Part shown: positions 15,383 through 23,940 of the stretch, piece by piece
Numbering within the stretch: position 1 is the first letter of the stretch
Layout: the number at the start of each line of letters is the position of its first letter
Origin: SKW197 sp049970095
GTDB taxonomy: Archaea > Thermoplasmatota > Thermoplasmata > Lutacidiplasmatales > SKW197
Length of the DNA stretch: 40,320 nucleotides
NCBI GenBank assembly: GCA_049970095.1
Contig: JBMFNP010000008.1
Span: 1 to 40,320 of the forward strand
Reading direction: 5' to 3'
The notes under the pieces: generated by a model
Told to the model about the DNA's origin: nothing
Database searches by the model: none
What the model saw: only the letters and a program-made list of their open reading frames with translations
Position numbers and translations under genes: made by a program

Positions 15383-17146
15383 ATGTTAATTGAAGTTCAG
15401 AAGATAGAGGATTTTCTGGAAATCTTTGAGAGGATCCAGGAACTGAAGACAAGGGCAGGAATTGAAGGAATTCTAAACAATCCTCCAGACCTTTTTGAGA
15501 GAGCAAAACTATATGGCATCCGCTACAAAAATGGTTCATGGGGGTGGGCTTCAAATATCTGGAACAGGAGTGCAGAGGGCAGTGTAGTGATAGCATCAAA
15601 TGCAGAATTAATGCCTGAGCATAAAGAACTGATGCGCTCTGTACTTGAGCAAATTCTCTGCAGAAAATTGATACAGGTAGATGCGACAATTGGCATGCCA
15701 GGTACACCTGTTGCAATGCATGCACGCCTTTATGAAGATGCCCAGTTCCCTGATATTGCTTATAGATGGAAAGAGTTGAATTTTCCTGCAAACCCTGAGG
15801 AAAAGCCAGATGCAGTGATTTTCCACATTCCTCATTACCTTGAAAACCCAAATGTGCCAGGTAAAAAACACATGCTCAGAATTCTCAGGTTTCCAAATCA
15901 TAATTTCACAATTATTACCTGCTCCTCATACCAAGGGGAGACGAAAAAAGGCTTCTTAACACACTGGATAAACTTTGTCTATCAGAAGGGAGGTACTGGA
16001 GAGCATGCATCGCTGAAGGAGTTCACGGTAAAGTGTGTGGATGGCTCTGAAAAGAGGATTGCAATGTGTGTCTGGGGTCTAAGTGGAAGTGGAAAGTCCA
16101 CACATGGACTCTACATTTTGAATGAACGCACAAACCGTGTTTTTATTGAAAAATTTGGAATTGATATGGCACGGTATGTTTACAACCAAGTAATAAAAAA
16201 TGATGACATCGTTGCGGTTTTTCCTGACAGAGTGTATGGCTCTGAAAAGGGTTCATGGACGAAAACCGAGGATGTGGATGAAAATCAGGTAGCAATGTAC
16301 AATGCTGGCATGTCCCCAAGGGCACTGCACGAAAACACAGAATTTGACGAGAATGGAAATGTTAGCTTTGCAGGAAAACTTTACCAGTATCATGGAAAAT
16401 TGAATAGGAATGCAAGGAGTGTATTCTATCTGGAGGATACTGGCTATTATGATGGAAATGTAAATTCATCGGTGCCGCTGAACATGGCAGTTTTTATAAG
16501 CCCTGGTTACACCTCTGATTATGCATGGGTAAAAATAAATTCGGCGGAGTTTGCTGCCAAGGTACTGGCTGATGGAAGAACAATAGGGCATCCTGCGCAG
16601 AGCCGTGTGGGCGTGGGTGAGGAGAAATATGAAAGCAGATACTGTTTACCATTTACCATGGGTGCTACAAATGCCCAGCATGTCACAAGATTCTACGAAT
16701 TCCTTGTTATGCGGAAGGAAAACCCGATTGATGTTTATTTGATCAACACCACGGGACGCGTGGGTGCAGAGTATTACTGGCAGGAAATGGAAATTGGCAA
16801 TAAGAAAATGCAGATACCAAAAGCGAAATTTGTGGAGGTGAATGGGAAGTTAAAACCAGTTGGAGGCACTGGGCCTAGTATTGAAGAAACAGAGCTGTTT
16901 TTATTCCAGGCTGCTAGAGGAGCTGTGAAATATGCACCGCACCCCATCTTTGGAGATAGGGTGCTCGTCCCGATTGAGGTTGAAGGATTGTCCCAAGAGC
17001 GCCTTAGCGCACTGAATCCGTTCACATACCGAACAATGGAAGAGATGCGAGCTTTGCTTCGTGCCCAGATTGAATTGAGCAAGTACTACCTTTCAATTCA
17101 GTGCCCAGGATTACCTGAAAAAATTTTGAATGCAATGGATTTTTAA
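15383..17146 (+). CDS. PEP carboxykinase-like P-loop protein, divergent
   Basis: A 587-residue relative of ATP-dependent PEP carboxykinase. The P-loop WGLSGSGKSTHG (about residues 231-242) matches kinase-1 of PckA (GLSGTGKTT). The following KNDDIVAVFPDRVYGSEKGS and WTKTEDVDENQVAMYN align with the GDDEHGW and EGGCYAKT blocks, but the histidine, the second glycine and the active-site cysteine are replaced, and the family's PckA lengths (~530) are exceeded. It is therefore probably the uncharacterised PckA-like group (DUF4914 type, from memory) rather than a proven PEPCK. The frame opens at a GTG (15374) but the ATG at 15383 has GGTGAG 4 bases upstream. It follows AOR by 1 base. Confidence 0.75.
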   Translation: MLIEVQKIEDFLEIFERIQELKTRAGIEGILNNPPDLFERAKLYGIRYKNGSWGWASNIWNRSAEGSVVIASNAELMPEHKELMRSVLEQILCRKLIQVDATIGMPGTPVAMHARLYEDAQFPDIAYRWKELNFPANPEEKPDAVIFHIPHYLENPNVPGKKHMLRILRFPNHNFTIITCSSYQGETKKGFLTHWINFVYQKGGTGEHASLKEFTVKCVDGSEKRIAMCVWGLSGSGKSTHGLYILNERTNRVFIEKFGIDMARYVYNQVIKNDDIVAVFPDRVYGSEKGSWTKTEDVDENQVAMYNAGMSPRALHENTEFDENGNVSFAGKLYQYHGKLNRNARSVFYLEDTGYYDGNVNSSVPLNMAVFISPGYTSDYAWVKINSAEFAAKVLADGRTIGHPAQSRVGVGEEKYESRYCLPFTMGATNAQHVTRFYEFLVMRKENPIDVYLINTTGRVGAEYYWQEMEIGNKKMQIPKAKFVEVNGKLKPVGGTGPSIEETELFLFQAARGAVKYAPHPIFGDRVLVPIEVEGLSQERLSALNPFTYRTMEEMRALLRAQIELSKYYLSIQCPGLPEKILNAMDF

Positions 17147-17354
17147 TACCGAGAGCGTAGAAAAATACCATGGTTTTTTGGGAATTATGAGCGATAAGAA
17201 GCACAGAGATTGGAGAAACAGGAGGCAAGAGATAATCCACCATCTTTAAAAGCATCAAATCTTACATTTCCTTATTTTGGTCCTGGTATTTCCATAAAAT
17301 TTGACAAATGTTTTTCACACAGAAATTGAAAATAAAATCCAGTCCATTCCATCT

Positions 17355-17633
17355 TTATTCACCATATCTTGTATAACTGATTTTGTAAGTAAGATTATCC
17401 TTACATACAGATAATAAATTGCTAAGTGCTGTTTTAGTGCCTTCTATAAATATCTGAGAATTTTTTTCGCTCTCTATAACATCATGTAAAATAAAACTAT
17501 AGTGTGCTCTCGTTTTTCGTGCCTCCTCGCTAATAAGTTCTACAATAAAATCCCTCTCCTTATTGGAGAGCATCTGCTTTGATACAATTTTTATTAACCA
17601 TTTTGCTTTTTTGTTCAAGTTGTTAGTTTCCAT
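17355..17633 (-). CDS. Small hypothetical protein of the restriction-modification operon
   Basis: A 92-residue, mainly helical, charged protein (METNNLNKKAKWLIKIVSKQ, later RKTRAHYSFILHDVIESEKN). I do not recognise it. The open frame starts at 17705, but the ATG at 17633 has a strong GAGGAGGG ribosome-binding site 4 bases upstream, located inside the end of the endonuclease gene (19-base overlap). Its A/T-rich composition matches the two genes before it, so it was probably acquired with them. It could be a specificity, controller or immunity-type accessory protein; nothing in the sequence decides this. Confidence 0.6.
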   Translation of the reverse strand: METNNLNKKAKWLIKIVSKQMLSNKERDFIVELISEEARKTRAHYSFILHDVIESEKNSQIFIEGTKTALSNLLSVCKDNLTYKISYTRYGE

Positions 17634-18472
17634 TTTCCCTCCTCTAAATAAATCAGTCCTTTTTTCTTCAAGGATTGTTGAGCATCCCGAACAAAATGCT
17701 TCCATTTCTTTCCAAAATGCTGCCCGTTTATTACTCTATCAATAGAATCGTCGCAGATATCTGGATGTATAGTTTGAATCAATGGATGAATTTCTTCGGT
17801 GCTCAATGCGCCTTTCTTTTTTAATAAATAAAGGATTGTATCAGAAAATATTGCATTAATTGTTTTTCCTTCTTTTATTCGGTTTTTTAATAATTCAACT
17901 TCAAGATTTTCAGTGCTTTTCTTTAATAATTGGGCTAATTTTGTATTTTTTATGAGATTATCTGTTTTGCTTTTAATCTCATGCAACTTATTAGATTCTT
18001 CATTAATTCTTTCCAGGAGGTTTCTATCAAGTATATTGCCTAACGAATAATACTTTGACATATCATCTTTTATAGTAGAAACTATTTCTTTCTCATCTAT
18101 CAAAACCCCGTATTCAAAATTATTAATTAATCCACCACTTGTAAGATTTGCTGATGTAATAATTCCTATTTTGTTATCTATTAAATATACTTTTGCATGT
18201 AATCTACCAAGACTTGAAATTTTAACCTGAGTAAATTGTTTATATAATTCCAATAATGCTGCTGGCTCAGTAAGTCCATTTACTATGTTTTGCGTTGTGA
18301 GGTTTGTAACGAGGGTTATTTCTATTGAATTTTTTGTTTGCATTGCGTCTGACAATATTCTCACTCCTTCTACGTTTATAAAAGGCGAAGATATAAACAA
18401 CTCTTCTCTTGTTTTGCTGATAACATCAATAAACTCATTTTTCCATGGTGATAATAAAAACTTATATTGCAT
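17615..18472 (-). CDS. PLD-family restriction endonuclease-like protein
   Basis: A 285-residue protein with one phospholipase D-type nuclease domain: HAKVYLID gives the H-x-K-x4-D motif (H92, K94, D99), followed by ITSANLTSGGL as in BfiI/NgoFVII-type restriction enzymes, which form one active site from two subunits. Residues about 150-205 are helical. The last ~70 residues form a winged-helix-like domain (LKKKGALSTEEIHPLIQ, KKWKHFVRDAQQSLKKKGLI, YLEEGKWKLT), the usual tail of restriction-type nucleases. The start overlaps the methyltransferase by 11 bases, with GGAGAG as ribosome-binding site. The active site looks intact, which is notable beside a damaged methyltransferase. Confidence 0.8.
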   Translation of the reverse strand: MQYKFLLSPWKNEFIDVISKTREELFISSPFINVEGVRILSDAMQTKNSIEITLVTNLTTQNIVNGLTEPAALLELYKQFTQVKISSLGRLHAKVYLIDNKIGIITSANLTSGGLINNFEYGVLIDEKEIVSTIKDDMSKYYSLGNILDRNLLERINEESNKLHEIKSKTDNLIKNTKLAQLLKKSTENLEVELLKNRIKEGKTINAIFSDTILYLLKKKGALSTEEIHPLIQTIHPDICDDSIDRVINGQHFGKKWKHFVRDAQQSLKKKGLIYLEEGKWKLTT

Positions 18473-19121
18473 ATTTATCTCTCCAGTAATCTAAAACAAC
18501 ATCTCCTTCTTCACTTGAATATTGTAATATCTTTCTTATCAATTCTGCTGGTAGTTTTGTCGGAGTCTTTTGGTCACCAGTCCAATATTCCCTTTTTATT
18601 ATCCAGACATCCTCTTTGTCTTTATAATGTAAGCTCCTTCCATCTTTATCTTCTTCCTCTTTTCTATATCTTGAATAAGGGAAAAATTTCCTTTTTTCAT
18701 CATTTTTGCATACATAGAGGCAGTGATAATGAGAAGTTATAAATTTTCTTTTCGTTACCACACCGAATTGGTATTTCCAGATAATATGATTAACTGTAAT
18801 AAACCCGATTTCGTCAAGGGCTATCAAAATATCCTTTAGATTATTCCATCCTGAAAAAACATACATACTGCCAGATTCCTTAAGAACCCTATATACCTCC
18901 CGCATCCACTTAAGTGTAAAGTCATAATATTCTTCCTTAGGAATTTCATTATATCCCTCTAAAACTCTTGATGCAGTTCTATGATAATTATTTCTTTTTG
19001 CCTTAAACTCTATGGCAAAAGGTGGGTCTGTAATAACAAGGTCTATTGTATTATCCGAAATGTATTTCATTCCTTCAATACAATCCATATTGTATATTCT
19101 ATTGAACTCTAACTTTTCCAT
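18462..19121 (-). CDS. DNA adenine/cytosine-N4 methyltransferase, truncated at the AdoMet motif
   Basis: A 219-residue protein of the N6/N4 DNA methyltransferase family with motif IV first (beta order): NMDCIEGMKYISDNTIDLVI followed by catalytic TDPPF, then REVYRVLKESGSMYVFSGWN, and a C-terminal KTPTKLPAELIRKILQYSSE and GDVVLD. Normal proteins continue DPFMGSGTT and ~30-40 further residues (motif I, AdoMet binding). Here the frame ends DYWRDKYAI, exactly where the endonuclease gene begins, so motif I is missing. The likely history is a deletion fusing the two genes, leaving an inactive or partner-dependent enzyme. The frame opens at 19184, but the ATG at 19121 has AGGAGG about 9 bases upstream and starts at the family's normal point. 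Confidence 0.82.
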   Translation of the reverse strand: MEKLEFNRIYNMDCIEGMKYISDNTIDLVITDPPFAIEFKAKRNNYHRTASRVLEGYNEIPKEEYYDFTLKWMREVYRVLKESGSMYVFSGWNNLKDILIALDEIGFITVNHIIWKYQFGVVTKRKFITSHYHCLYVCKNDEKRKFFPYSRYRKEEEDKDGRSLHYKDKEDVWIIKREYWTGDQKTPTKLPAELIRKILQYSSEEGDVVLDYWRDKYAI

Positions 19122-19193
19122 TCTTTCGCTTCCTCCTGTAAGCGATCGCATCCAAATCCCTGTGTTATTTTTCTCTACTATCATACCGAAAAT

Positions 19194-19203
19194 AGTATAT
19201 AAT
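19194..19203 (+). promoter_or_regulatory. TATA box region between the R-M operon and the phosphoribosyltransferase
   Basis: AGTATATAAT on the plus strand would start the phosphoribosyltransferase mRNA about 19225, just before its ATG at 19232. The same A/T patch read on the minus strand (ATTATATACT) can serve the restriction-modification operon, with a ~50-base leader carrying AGGAGG. Confidence 0.5.
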
Positions 19204-19231
19204 CTTTTGCATATGAGGGAAGGGTGCGAAC

Positions 19232-19846
19232 ATGGAAACCATAAAATGCCAGATAGTAAAATGGGAAGACATAGAAAAATGGGTAGATGATGTGGTTGAG
19301 AAGATCAGAAAATCAAAATATATGCCAGATGTAGTTGTAGGGCTTACCAGAGGCGGCTGGATTCCTGCAAGATTAATCTGCGATGAACTTCAGGTGAAAA
19401 ATCTTTATGCAGTAAAAACAGAGCACTGGGGTCTCACGGCAACGAGAGATGGACAGGCTAAAATTGCCCAGCCCCTTGCTGCTGATGTCAGGGGAAAGAA
19501 TGTGCTCATTGTAGATGATATTACAGATACAGGCCAGAGCCTCTCACTTGCAAAACAGCATGTGGAATCATTTGAGCCCAAAGCATTGAAAACCGCTACA
19601 CTTCTACATATAACACACTCCATAATCGTCCCAGATTTCTACAGTGTGGAAGTCCCAAAAGAGGAATGGACATGGTTTATCTTTCCATGGAATTTCAATG
19701 AGGACATACAGAGTTTGGTTTCCAAGGCGCTGAACGATGTAAGGGCTGCTGAAGAAATCAAAGATGTGCTCAAAAAGCATTGTCAGATTGCAGTGGATGA
19801 GCGGGTGATTTACAATGCACTCCTAACACTTGCAAGGAAACAGTGA
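19232..19846 (+). CDS. Purine-type phosphoribosyltransferase
   Basis: A 204-residue type I phosphoribosyltransferase of the COG2236 type (annotated as hypoxanthine or xanthine-guanine PRTase in archaea). The PRPP-binding motif VLIVDDITDTG is at residues 91-101 and the PPi-loop region is VVVGLTRGGWIPARLI (about 34-49). The C-terminal ~50 residues form an extra helical domain (KALNDVRAAEEIKDVLKKHC). The substrate base cannot be fixed by eye. Its stop codon is followed 8 bases later by the radical SAM gene, so the two are cotranscribed. Confidence 0.85.
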   Translation: METIKCQIVKWEDIEKWVDDVVEKIRKSKYMPDVVVGLTRGGWIPARLICDELQVKNLYAVKTEHWGLTATRDGQAKIAQPLAADVRGKNVLIVDDITDTGQSLSLAKQHVESFEPKALKTATLLHITHSIIVPDFYSVEVPKEEWTWFIFPWNFNEDIQSLVSKALNDVRAAEEIKDVLKKHCQIAVDERVIYNALLTLARKQ

Positions 19847-19854
19847 GGGAACTT

Positions 19855-20907
19855 ATGATTAAGTCAATGGGTGCAGGTTCAAAATACACAGGAAGCTTGC
19901 CAAAGGGATGTGTGCACTGTAAGAGTGGAAGAAAACTTGTGCTTTTTGTTACTGGAAGATGCTACCAAAACTGTATTTACTGCCCGATTTCAATAGAGAA
20001 AAGGGGAAAGGATTTTGTATGGGCGAATGAGCTGAAGGTTGAGAATGACGAAGATGTGATTTATGAGGCGAGGATGATTGACGCTGTGGGAGCAGGAATT
20101 ACTGGCGGTGAACCTGCGCTTGTTGTAGATCGGGTAGAACATTACATCAAACTTCTGAGAGAAGAATTTCACTATTTCCATGTGCATCTCTACACCACAA
20201 CACATTCAATTGAAATTATAAAGAAATTTGAGGAGGCGGGTGTGGATGAACTGCGTTTTCATATACCAGTAAAGTTCTGGGGAGGGAAATACAAACAGGC
20301 AATCTCCGCAGCGCTCAAAACAAAGATGGTTGTAGGAATAGAGCTCCCAGTTTTCCCAAATAAGGAGAAGGAATTGAATGCATTGCTGAAAGATTGTTTT
20401 GATATTGGTGTGGAATTTGTAAACCTGAATGAACTGGAATTTTCAGAGACAAACTGGGAGAGCCTGAGAAGATTGAAAATAAGGGAAAAAGGCGAAGTTT
20501 CCTCAGCTGCAAAAGGAAGTGAGGAACTGGCATTAAAATTGCTGAAAAATTTTGAGGGTTATAGGGTGCATTACTGCTCCTCTGCATTCAAGGATGCTGT
20601 GCAGCTAAGAAATCGGCTGTTGCGAAGGGCAAGACATGTGGCGAAGCCATATGAGGTAATCACAGAGGAAGGAACACTTTTGCGCGGCATCATCTACACA
20701 AATAAGCCAGAGAAACTAAGAGAGCGCCTGATAATGGATTTTGAGATACCACAGGAGTTTGTTAATGTGGTGCGGGGCAAAGGCATGCTTTTTATCCATC
20801 CAGGCATCCTGGAGGAAATTGCAAAGTACATTGCAGAGAAATCTTACATTGTTGAGGTTTATCCAACAGAGGATGGGCTGGAGGTAGAGAGAACACCCTT
20901 GAATTGA
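19855..20907 (+). CDS. Radical SAM protein (COG2108-like)
   Basis: A 350-residue radical SAM enzyme. The cluster motif is GRCYQNCIYC (C36, C40, C43), preceded by GCVHCKSG (C19, C22), which may hold a second metal. The AdoMet GGE motif appears as ITGGEPALVVDRV and the TIM-barrel strands follow (HVHLYTTTHS, ELRFHIPVKF, VGIELPVFP). The family is described as related to pyruvate-formate-lyase activating enzyme; its reaction is unknown. The frame opens at a GTG (19843), but the ATG at 19855 has GAGGG 5 bases upstream. It is convergent with the AsnB-like gene, with only 4 bases between the stops. Confidence 0.85.
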   Translation: MIKSMGAGSKYTGSLPKGCVHCKSGRKLVLFVTGRCYQNCIYCPISIEKRGKDFVWANELKVENDEDVIYEARMIDAVGAGITGGEPALVVDRVEHYIKLLREEFHYFHVHLYTTTHSIEIIKKFEEAGVDELRFHIPVKFWGGKYKQAISAALKTKMVVGIELPVFPNKEKELNALLKDCFDIGVEFVNLNELEFSETNWESLRRLKIREKGEVSSAAKGSEELALKLLKNFEGYRVHYCSSAFKDAVQLRNRLLRRARHVAKPYEVITEEGTLLRGIIYTNKPEKLRERLIMDFEIPQEFVNVVRGKGMLFIHPGILEEIAKYIAEKSYIVEVYPTEDGLEVERTPLN

Positions 20908-20911
20908 TGGG

Positions 20912-22315
20912 CTATCTTTCAGTTCTCTTTGTGAAGCCAAGAAGTGAATCCCAAGCCCACACATCAGGGAAATACCTCAAGAAAATCCTGTAGTAAAATA
21001 GCTCTTCCTTGTTTCTTATTCTTACATTTGCTTCACTGCTCTCTTTTTTGAACTCTCTATCTGTGATTTCGCTTTCAACAAATTTTTCAAGTGCGAACAT
21101 TGAGCCAGCACCATCAGAGAACTTCCGCTTCTCCCTATTTACAATATAATCAGGCACACCCTCAATCTTCAGTAAATTTCTCAAAATCCACTTCCGTACA
21201 CCATTATTTATTTTATAGCCAGCAGGGATTCTAAATCCAAATTCAACGAGTGGCAGATAGAGAAATGGAAGAATGCATTCCACACAATGCGCAGAAAACA
21301 TTCTATCATCTCTCTGAAAGGCATTGTTATGGGCAGTGTAAAGGAGCTGGTTTAACTCTTTTCCCAAATCTCTTTCATTTACCTTCTCAAGGTAAGAATA
21401 GCCAGCGAATATCTCATCTCCACCTTCGCCCGAGAGAAGGTTGTGTGCATTTGTATTCCTCACCACGATATAGTTTGGAATTGCGCTTCTAACAAGTGCA
21501 AAATCAAATGACTCAAGATGATAAATCACATCTGGCAGAACCTCAAGCATCTCCTTCAATCCGTAATGCACAACATTGTGGTTTATGCCAAGAAACTCAG
21601 CAAATTTTTGAGAAATCTCAACATCCTCGCTACCATCCTCATACCCTGCAACAAATGTCTCCAGTTGCATTTTTTTTGCTGCAAACCATACAATACAGGA
21701 GGAATCCAAGCCACCGCTGAGCAACGCGGCAGTTCTTCCATTCTCTGGCATTGCAAATTGCACAGCCTCTTCAATCAATTTCTTCAATTTTTTCAGAGCA
21801 AACTCAATCTCCATTCCCTGCTCTCTATATTTCAATAGGTAGTACCTTTGCCTTCTGATTTTACCACTCTCAACTGTAACAATCTCTCCAGGCTTCACAA
21901 GTTTCACATTCTTTACAGCCAGCGATGTAAATGTCTTCAGTTCAGAGCCGAAATAAACAACATTTCCTTTTTTTGCAAAATACATTGGCTTCACACCAAA
22001 ATGGTCCCTGAAAAGATGAAGCTTTTTCTCTCCTGCTTCCACACCCGCAAAGTTTCCATAAACTTCTGCCATCCTTCCTCTTCTGAGCGCTTCTCTCGCT
22101 GCTTTCACTCCCTTTTCTACGCCAATGCCTGCAAACCCATCAATACAGGTAATTCTCGCACCCTCATAAATCTGGCTCTCATCTCCAATAAAACCCAACA
22201 CAAAATTCTTTCCATGCACAATCCTACACTGCCTTCCCCTGTGCTTGATCTTTTCAAGCATTTCCTTAACGATGTTTTCATCTGATTCCCCAAAAACGCC
22301 AGCAATTCCACTCAT
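20912..22315 (-). CDS. Asparagine synthetase (AsnB)-like, catalytic Cys replaced by Ser
   Basis: A 467-residue AsnB homologue, shorter than the usual 510-620. The synthetase half is well kept: pyrophosphate loop LLSGGLDSS (S200-S206), LLSGEGGDEIFAGY and the C-terminal NREKRKFSDGAGS with the catalytic-type Lys. The N-terminal glutaminase half is degraded: it starts MSGIAGVFG, so the essential nucleophile Cys2 of MCGI is Ser (codon AGT), the NGEIYN block is not recognisable and the half is shortened. It should not hydrolyse glutamine normally; it may use free ammonia or, as in beta-lactam synthetase relatives that also lost this Cys, join another nucleophile to an acyl-adenylate. It overlaps the B12 gene by 4 bases (ATGA) and is last in the operon. 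Confidence 0.88.
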   Translation of the reverse strand: MSGIAGVFGESDENIVKEMLEKIKHRGRQCRIVHGKNFVLGFIGDESQIYEGARITCIDGFAGIGVEKGVKAAREALRRGRMAEVYGNFAGVEAGEKKLHLFRDHFGVKPMYFAKKGNVVYFGSELKTFTSLAVKNVKLVKPGEIVTVESGKIRRQRYYLLKYREQGMEIEFALKKLKKLIEEAVQFAMPENGRTAALLSGGLDSSCIVWFAAKKMQLETFVAGYEDGSEDVEISQKFAEFLGINHNVVHYGLKEMLEVLPDVIYHLESFDFALVRSAIPNYIVVRNTNAHNLLSGEGGDEIFAGYSYLEKVNERDLGKELNQLLYTAHNNAFQRDDRMFSAHCVECILPFLYLPLVEFGFRIPAGYKINNGVRKWILRNLLKIEGVPDYIVNREKRKFSDGAGSMFALEKFVESEITDREFKKESSEANVRIRNKEELFYYRIFLRYFPDVWAWDSLLGFTKRTER

Positions 22316-23937
22316 ATCTCACCACCTAGCCTTCTTAACCTCTCCGCTTCTGAAATCCGCCTACCTGTTTCTGGATCAACTGAAACGCATGCACCGTCAA
22401 TTATCTTTGTTACATCTATACCTTTTGCACATGCGCGCCCCTTTAATTGTGGCGCATCCAGATACCCAAGTTTAATAGATTTAACAATCACATCAGGGTT
22501 CTGCAATGCTTTCTCAGTACCATCCCCAAGGGACTTTATTGCACCCAACAATACTTTAACTTCACTCTTTATCTCTTCCTTCCTTTCCTGCACTTCCCTG
22601 TCACCTGCAACATCTGGAAGCCCAAGTAAGGCATTCTCAATTGCACCTTTTGCAATTTTACAACTCTCAATTACTTCATCTGCTGTTGCTGCATGGTCTC
22701 CCTCACTGAAACCTACAACATGTACAATGTGGGGCTTGATTGCCATGCTGAAAAATAATGAAGAAGCCATCTGGCCCTTTGCAATAAACGGGTCCGAAGA
22801 AAGAGAAGCCAGTCCTGTGCGTACCATCCTATAAACCATAAAATTCTCATCTGCTAGCCCTTCTACAATCTCCAATTTTGCAAGCATCTTTGCCAAATCC
22901 ATTTTTGGAGAGATGCCTGGGGGTGTGTTGAACATGTACTGCATTACATAGTGCTTCACACCCAGGGATTTAGCAATGTAGGAAGCAATATACCCAGTTG
23001 CAACCTCTACAATATCTGAACAGTATCTGAGAGCCCACTGATGGGATTCGTTCACCTCAACAGGAATGCCATTTTTTGCATGCCATTCAATCACACCCAT
23101 ATTTTCCCTGATTGCGTCAATCAGCTTTCTCTGGCTCCGCCCATCAAGCTCACTGTACCAGCATATTGGAATTGCACCCCATGCATTGTTTATCCTTTCT
23201 TTAAGCATCTTTGCCCATTCCATTAGATGCGTTGTGCCACTGTAACACCGCACAAGTGGGAAGTTGCCACACCTGCTTGCCTCATAAATTGCAGATAAAT
23301 CTTCTGGCTTCCTGAGAGGCACACCACCCGCACCATCATGTTCATGCTGCATTTTATCTGGTTCAAAAAAGAATTCCTGGGCATTTTGATCAGGGCCTAT
23401 GGAAAGGATGTCCAGCACACCGCTTTCAGCAATCTTTCTTGAGCCCTCAACCGTCTCTTCAAGTGTGGGTCTTCCATAGTGGTGCCTGATTAAAGGAAAG
23501 GGATAACTTTGAGCAATTCGGTCCCAGAGTGTCTGCGCCTTGATTTTATTTTCCATTGTGTGTTCCACGCCTTTCAGAAAAGCCACAATGTCCATTATGC
23601 TCTCCTTTGAAAATACTTTATCAAATGCCCCTGATGCCTTTGCTTTCTCTGCTACAGACGGAGTGCCTCCAAAAATGAACACTGCCTTGATTTTGCGTTT
23701 TTCGCGCTCTGCTTTTATCTCCCTGAAAAGCAATTCCGCTGATTCTGGTGTGAGCCGATAGCTCAGGGCAACAATGTCTGGCTTTTTCTGCTCACAGTAT
23801 CCCATGATCTGGTGCACAGGAATGCACTGACCTAAAAACTCTGCTTGAAATCCAAGAGAAGAAGCAAGTTCTAAGAATCTGTGGAGCCCCATTACATGCA
23901 CACAGTTCCCTATTGTAGCACCTACAATCTTTTTCAT
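22312..23937 (-). CDS. B12-binding, mutase-like protein of unknown substrate
   Basis: A 541-residue protein with an N-terminal B12-binding fold and a large C-terminal barrel domain. The B12 motif D-x-H-x-x-G appears as CVHVMG (residues about 12-17) in VGATIGNCVHVMGLHRFL: His and Gly are kept while the Asp is Cys. The S-x-L equivalent is LSYRLTPE and the GG loop is IFGGTPSVAE. The rest (from about residue 145) has segments typical of coenzyme-B12 mutase barrels such as GlmE/MutA (IRHHYGRPTLEETVEGSRKI, VRCYSGTTHLMEWAKML, YMFNTPPGISPKMDLAKML). It is probably an adenosylcobalamin isomerase or a corrinoid methyl carrier; no known family name can be given with certainty. It sits between the opine dehydrogenase (3-base gap) and the AsnB-like gene (4-base overlap). 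Confidence 0.78.
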   Translation of the reverse strand: MKKIVGATIGNCVHVMGLHRFLELASSLGFQAEFLGQCIPVHQIMGYCEQKKPDIVALSYRLTPESAELLFREIKAEREKRKIKAVFIFGGTPSVAEKAKASGAFDKVFSKESIMDIVAFLKGVEHTMENKIKAQTLWDRIAQSYPFPLIRHHYGRPTLEETVEGSRKIAESGVLDILSIGPDQNAQEFFFEPDKMQHEHDGAGGVPLRKPEDLSAIYEASRCGNFPLVRCYSGTTHLMEWAKMLKERINNAWGAIPICWYSELDGRSQRKLIDAIRENMGVIEWHAKNGIPVEVNESHQWALRYCSDIVEVATGYIASYIAKSLGVKHYVMQYMFNTPPGISPKMDLAKMLAKLEIVEGLADENFMVYRMVRTGLASLSSDPFIAKGQMASSLFFSMAIKPHIVHVVGFSEGDHAATADEVIESCKIAKGAIENALLGLPDVAGDREVQERKEEIKSEVKVLLGAIKSLGDGTEKALQNPDVIVKSIKLGYLDAPQLKGRACAKGIDVTKIIDGACVSVDPETGRRISEAERLRRLGGEI

Positions 23938-23940
23938 AAC

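Noticed and set aside
17187..17249. A 20-codon plus-strand frame (MSDKKHRDWRNRRQEIIHHL)
   Set aside because: No clear ribosome-binding site or promoter; too short to support. The 208-base gap 17147-17354 shows no other feature.
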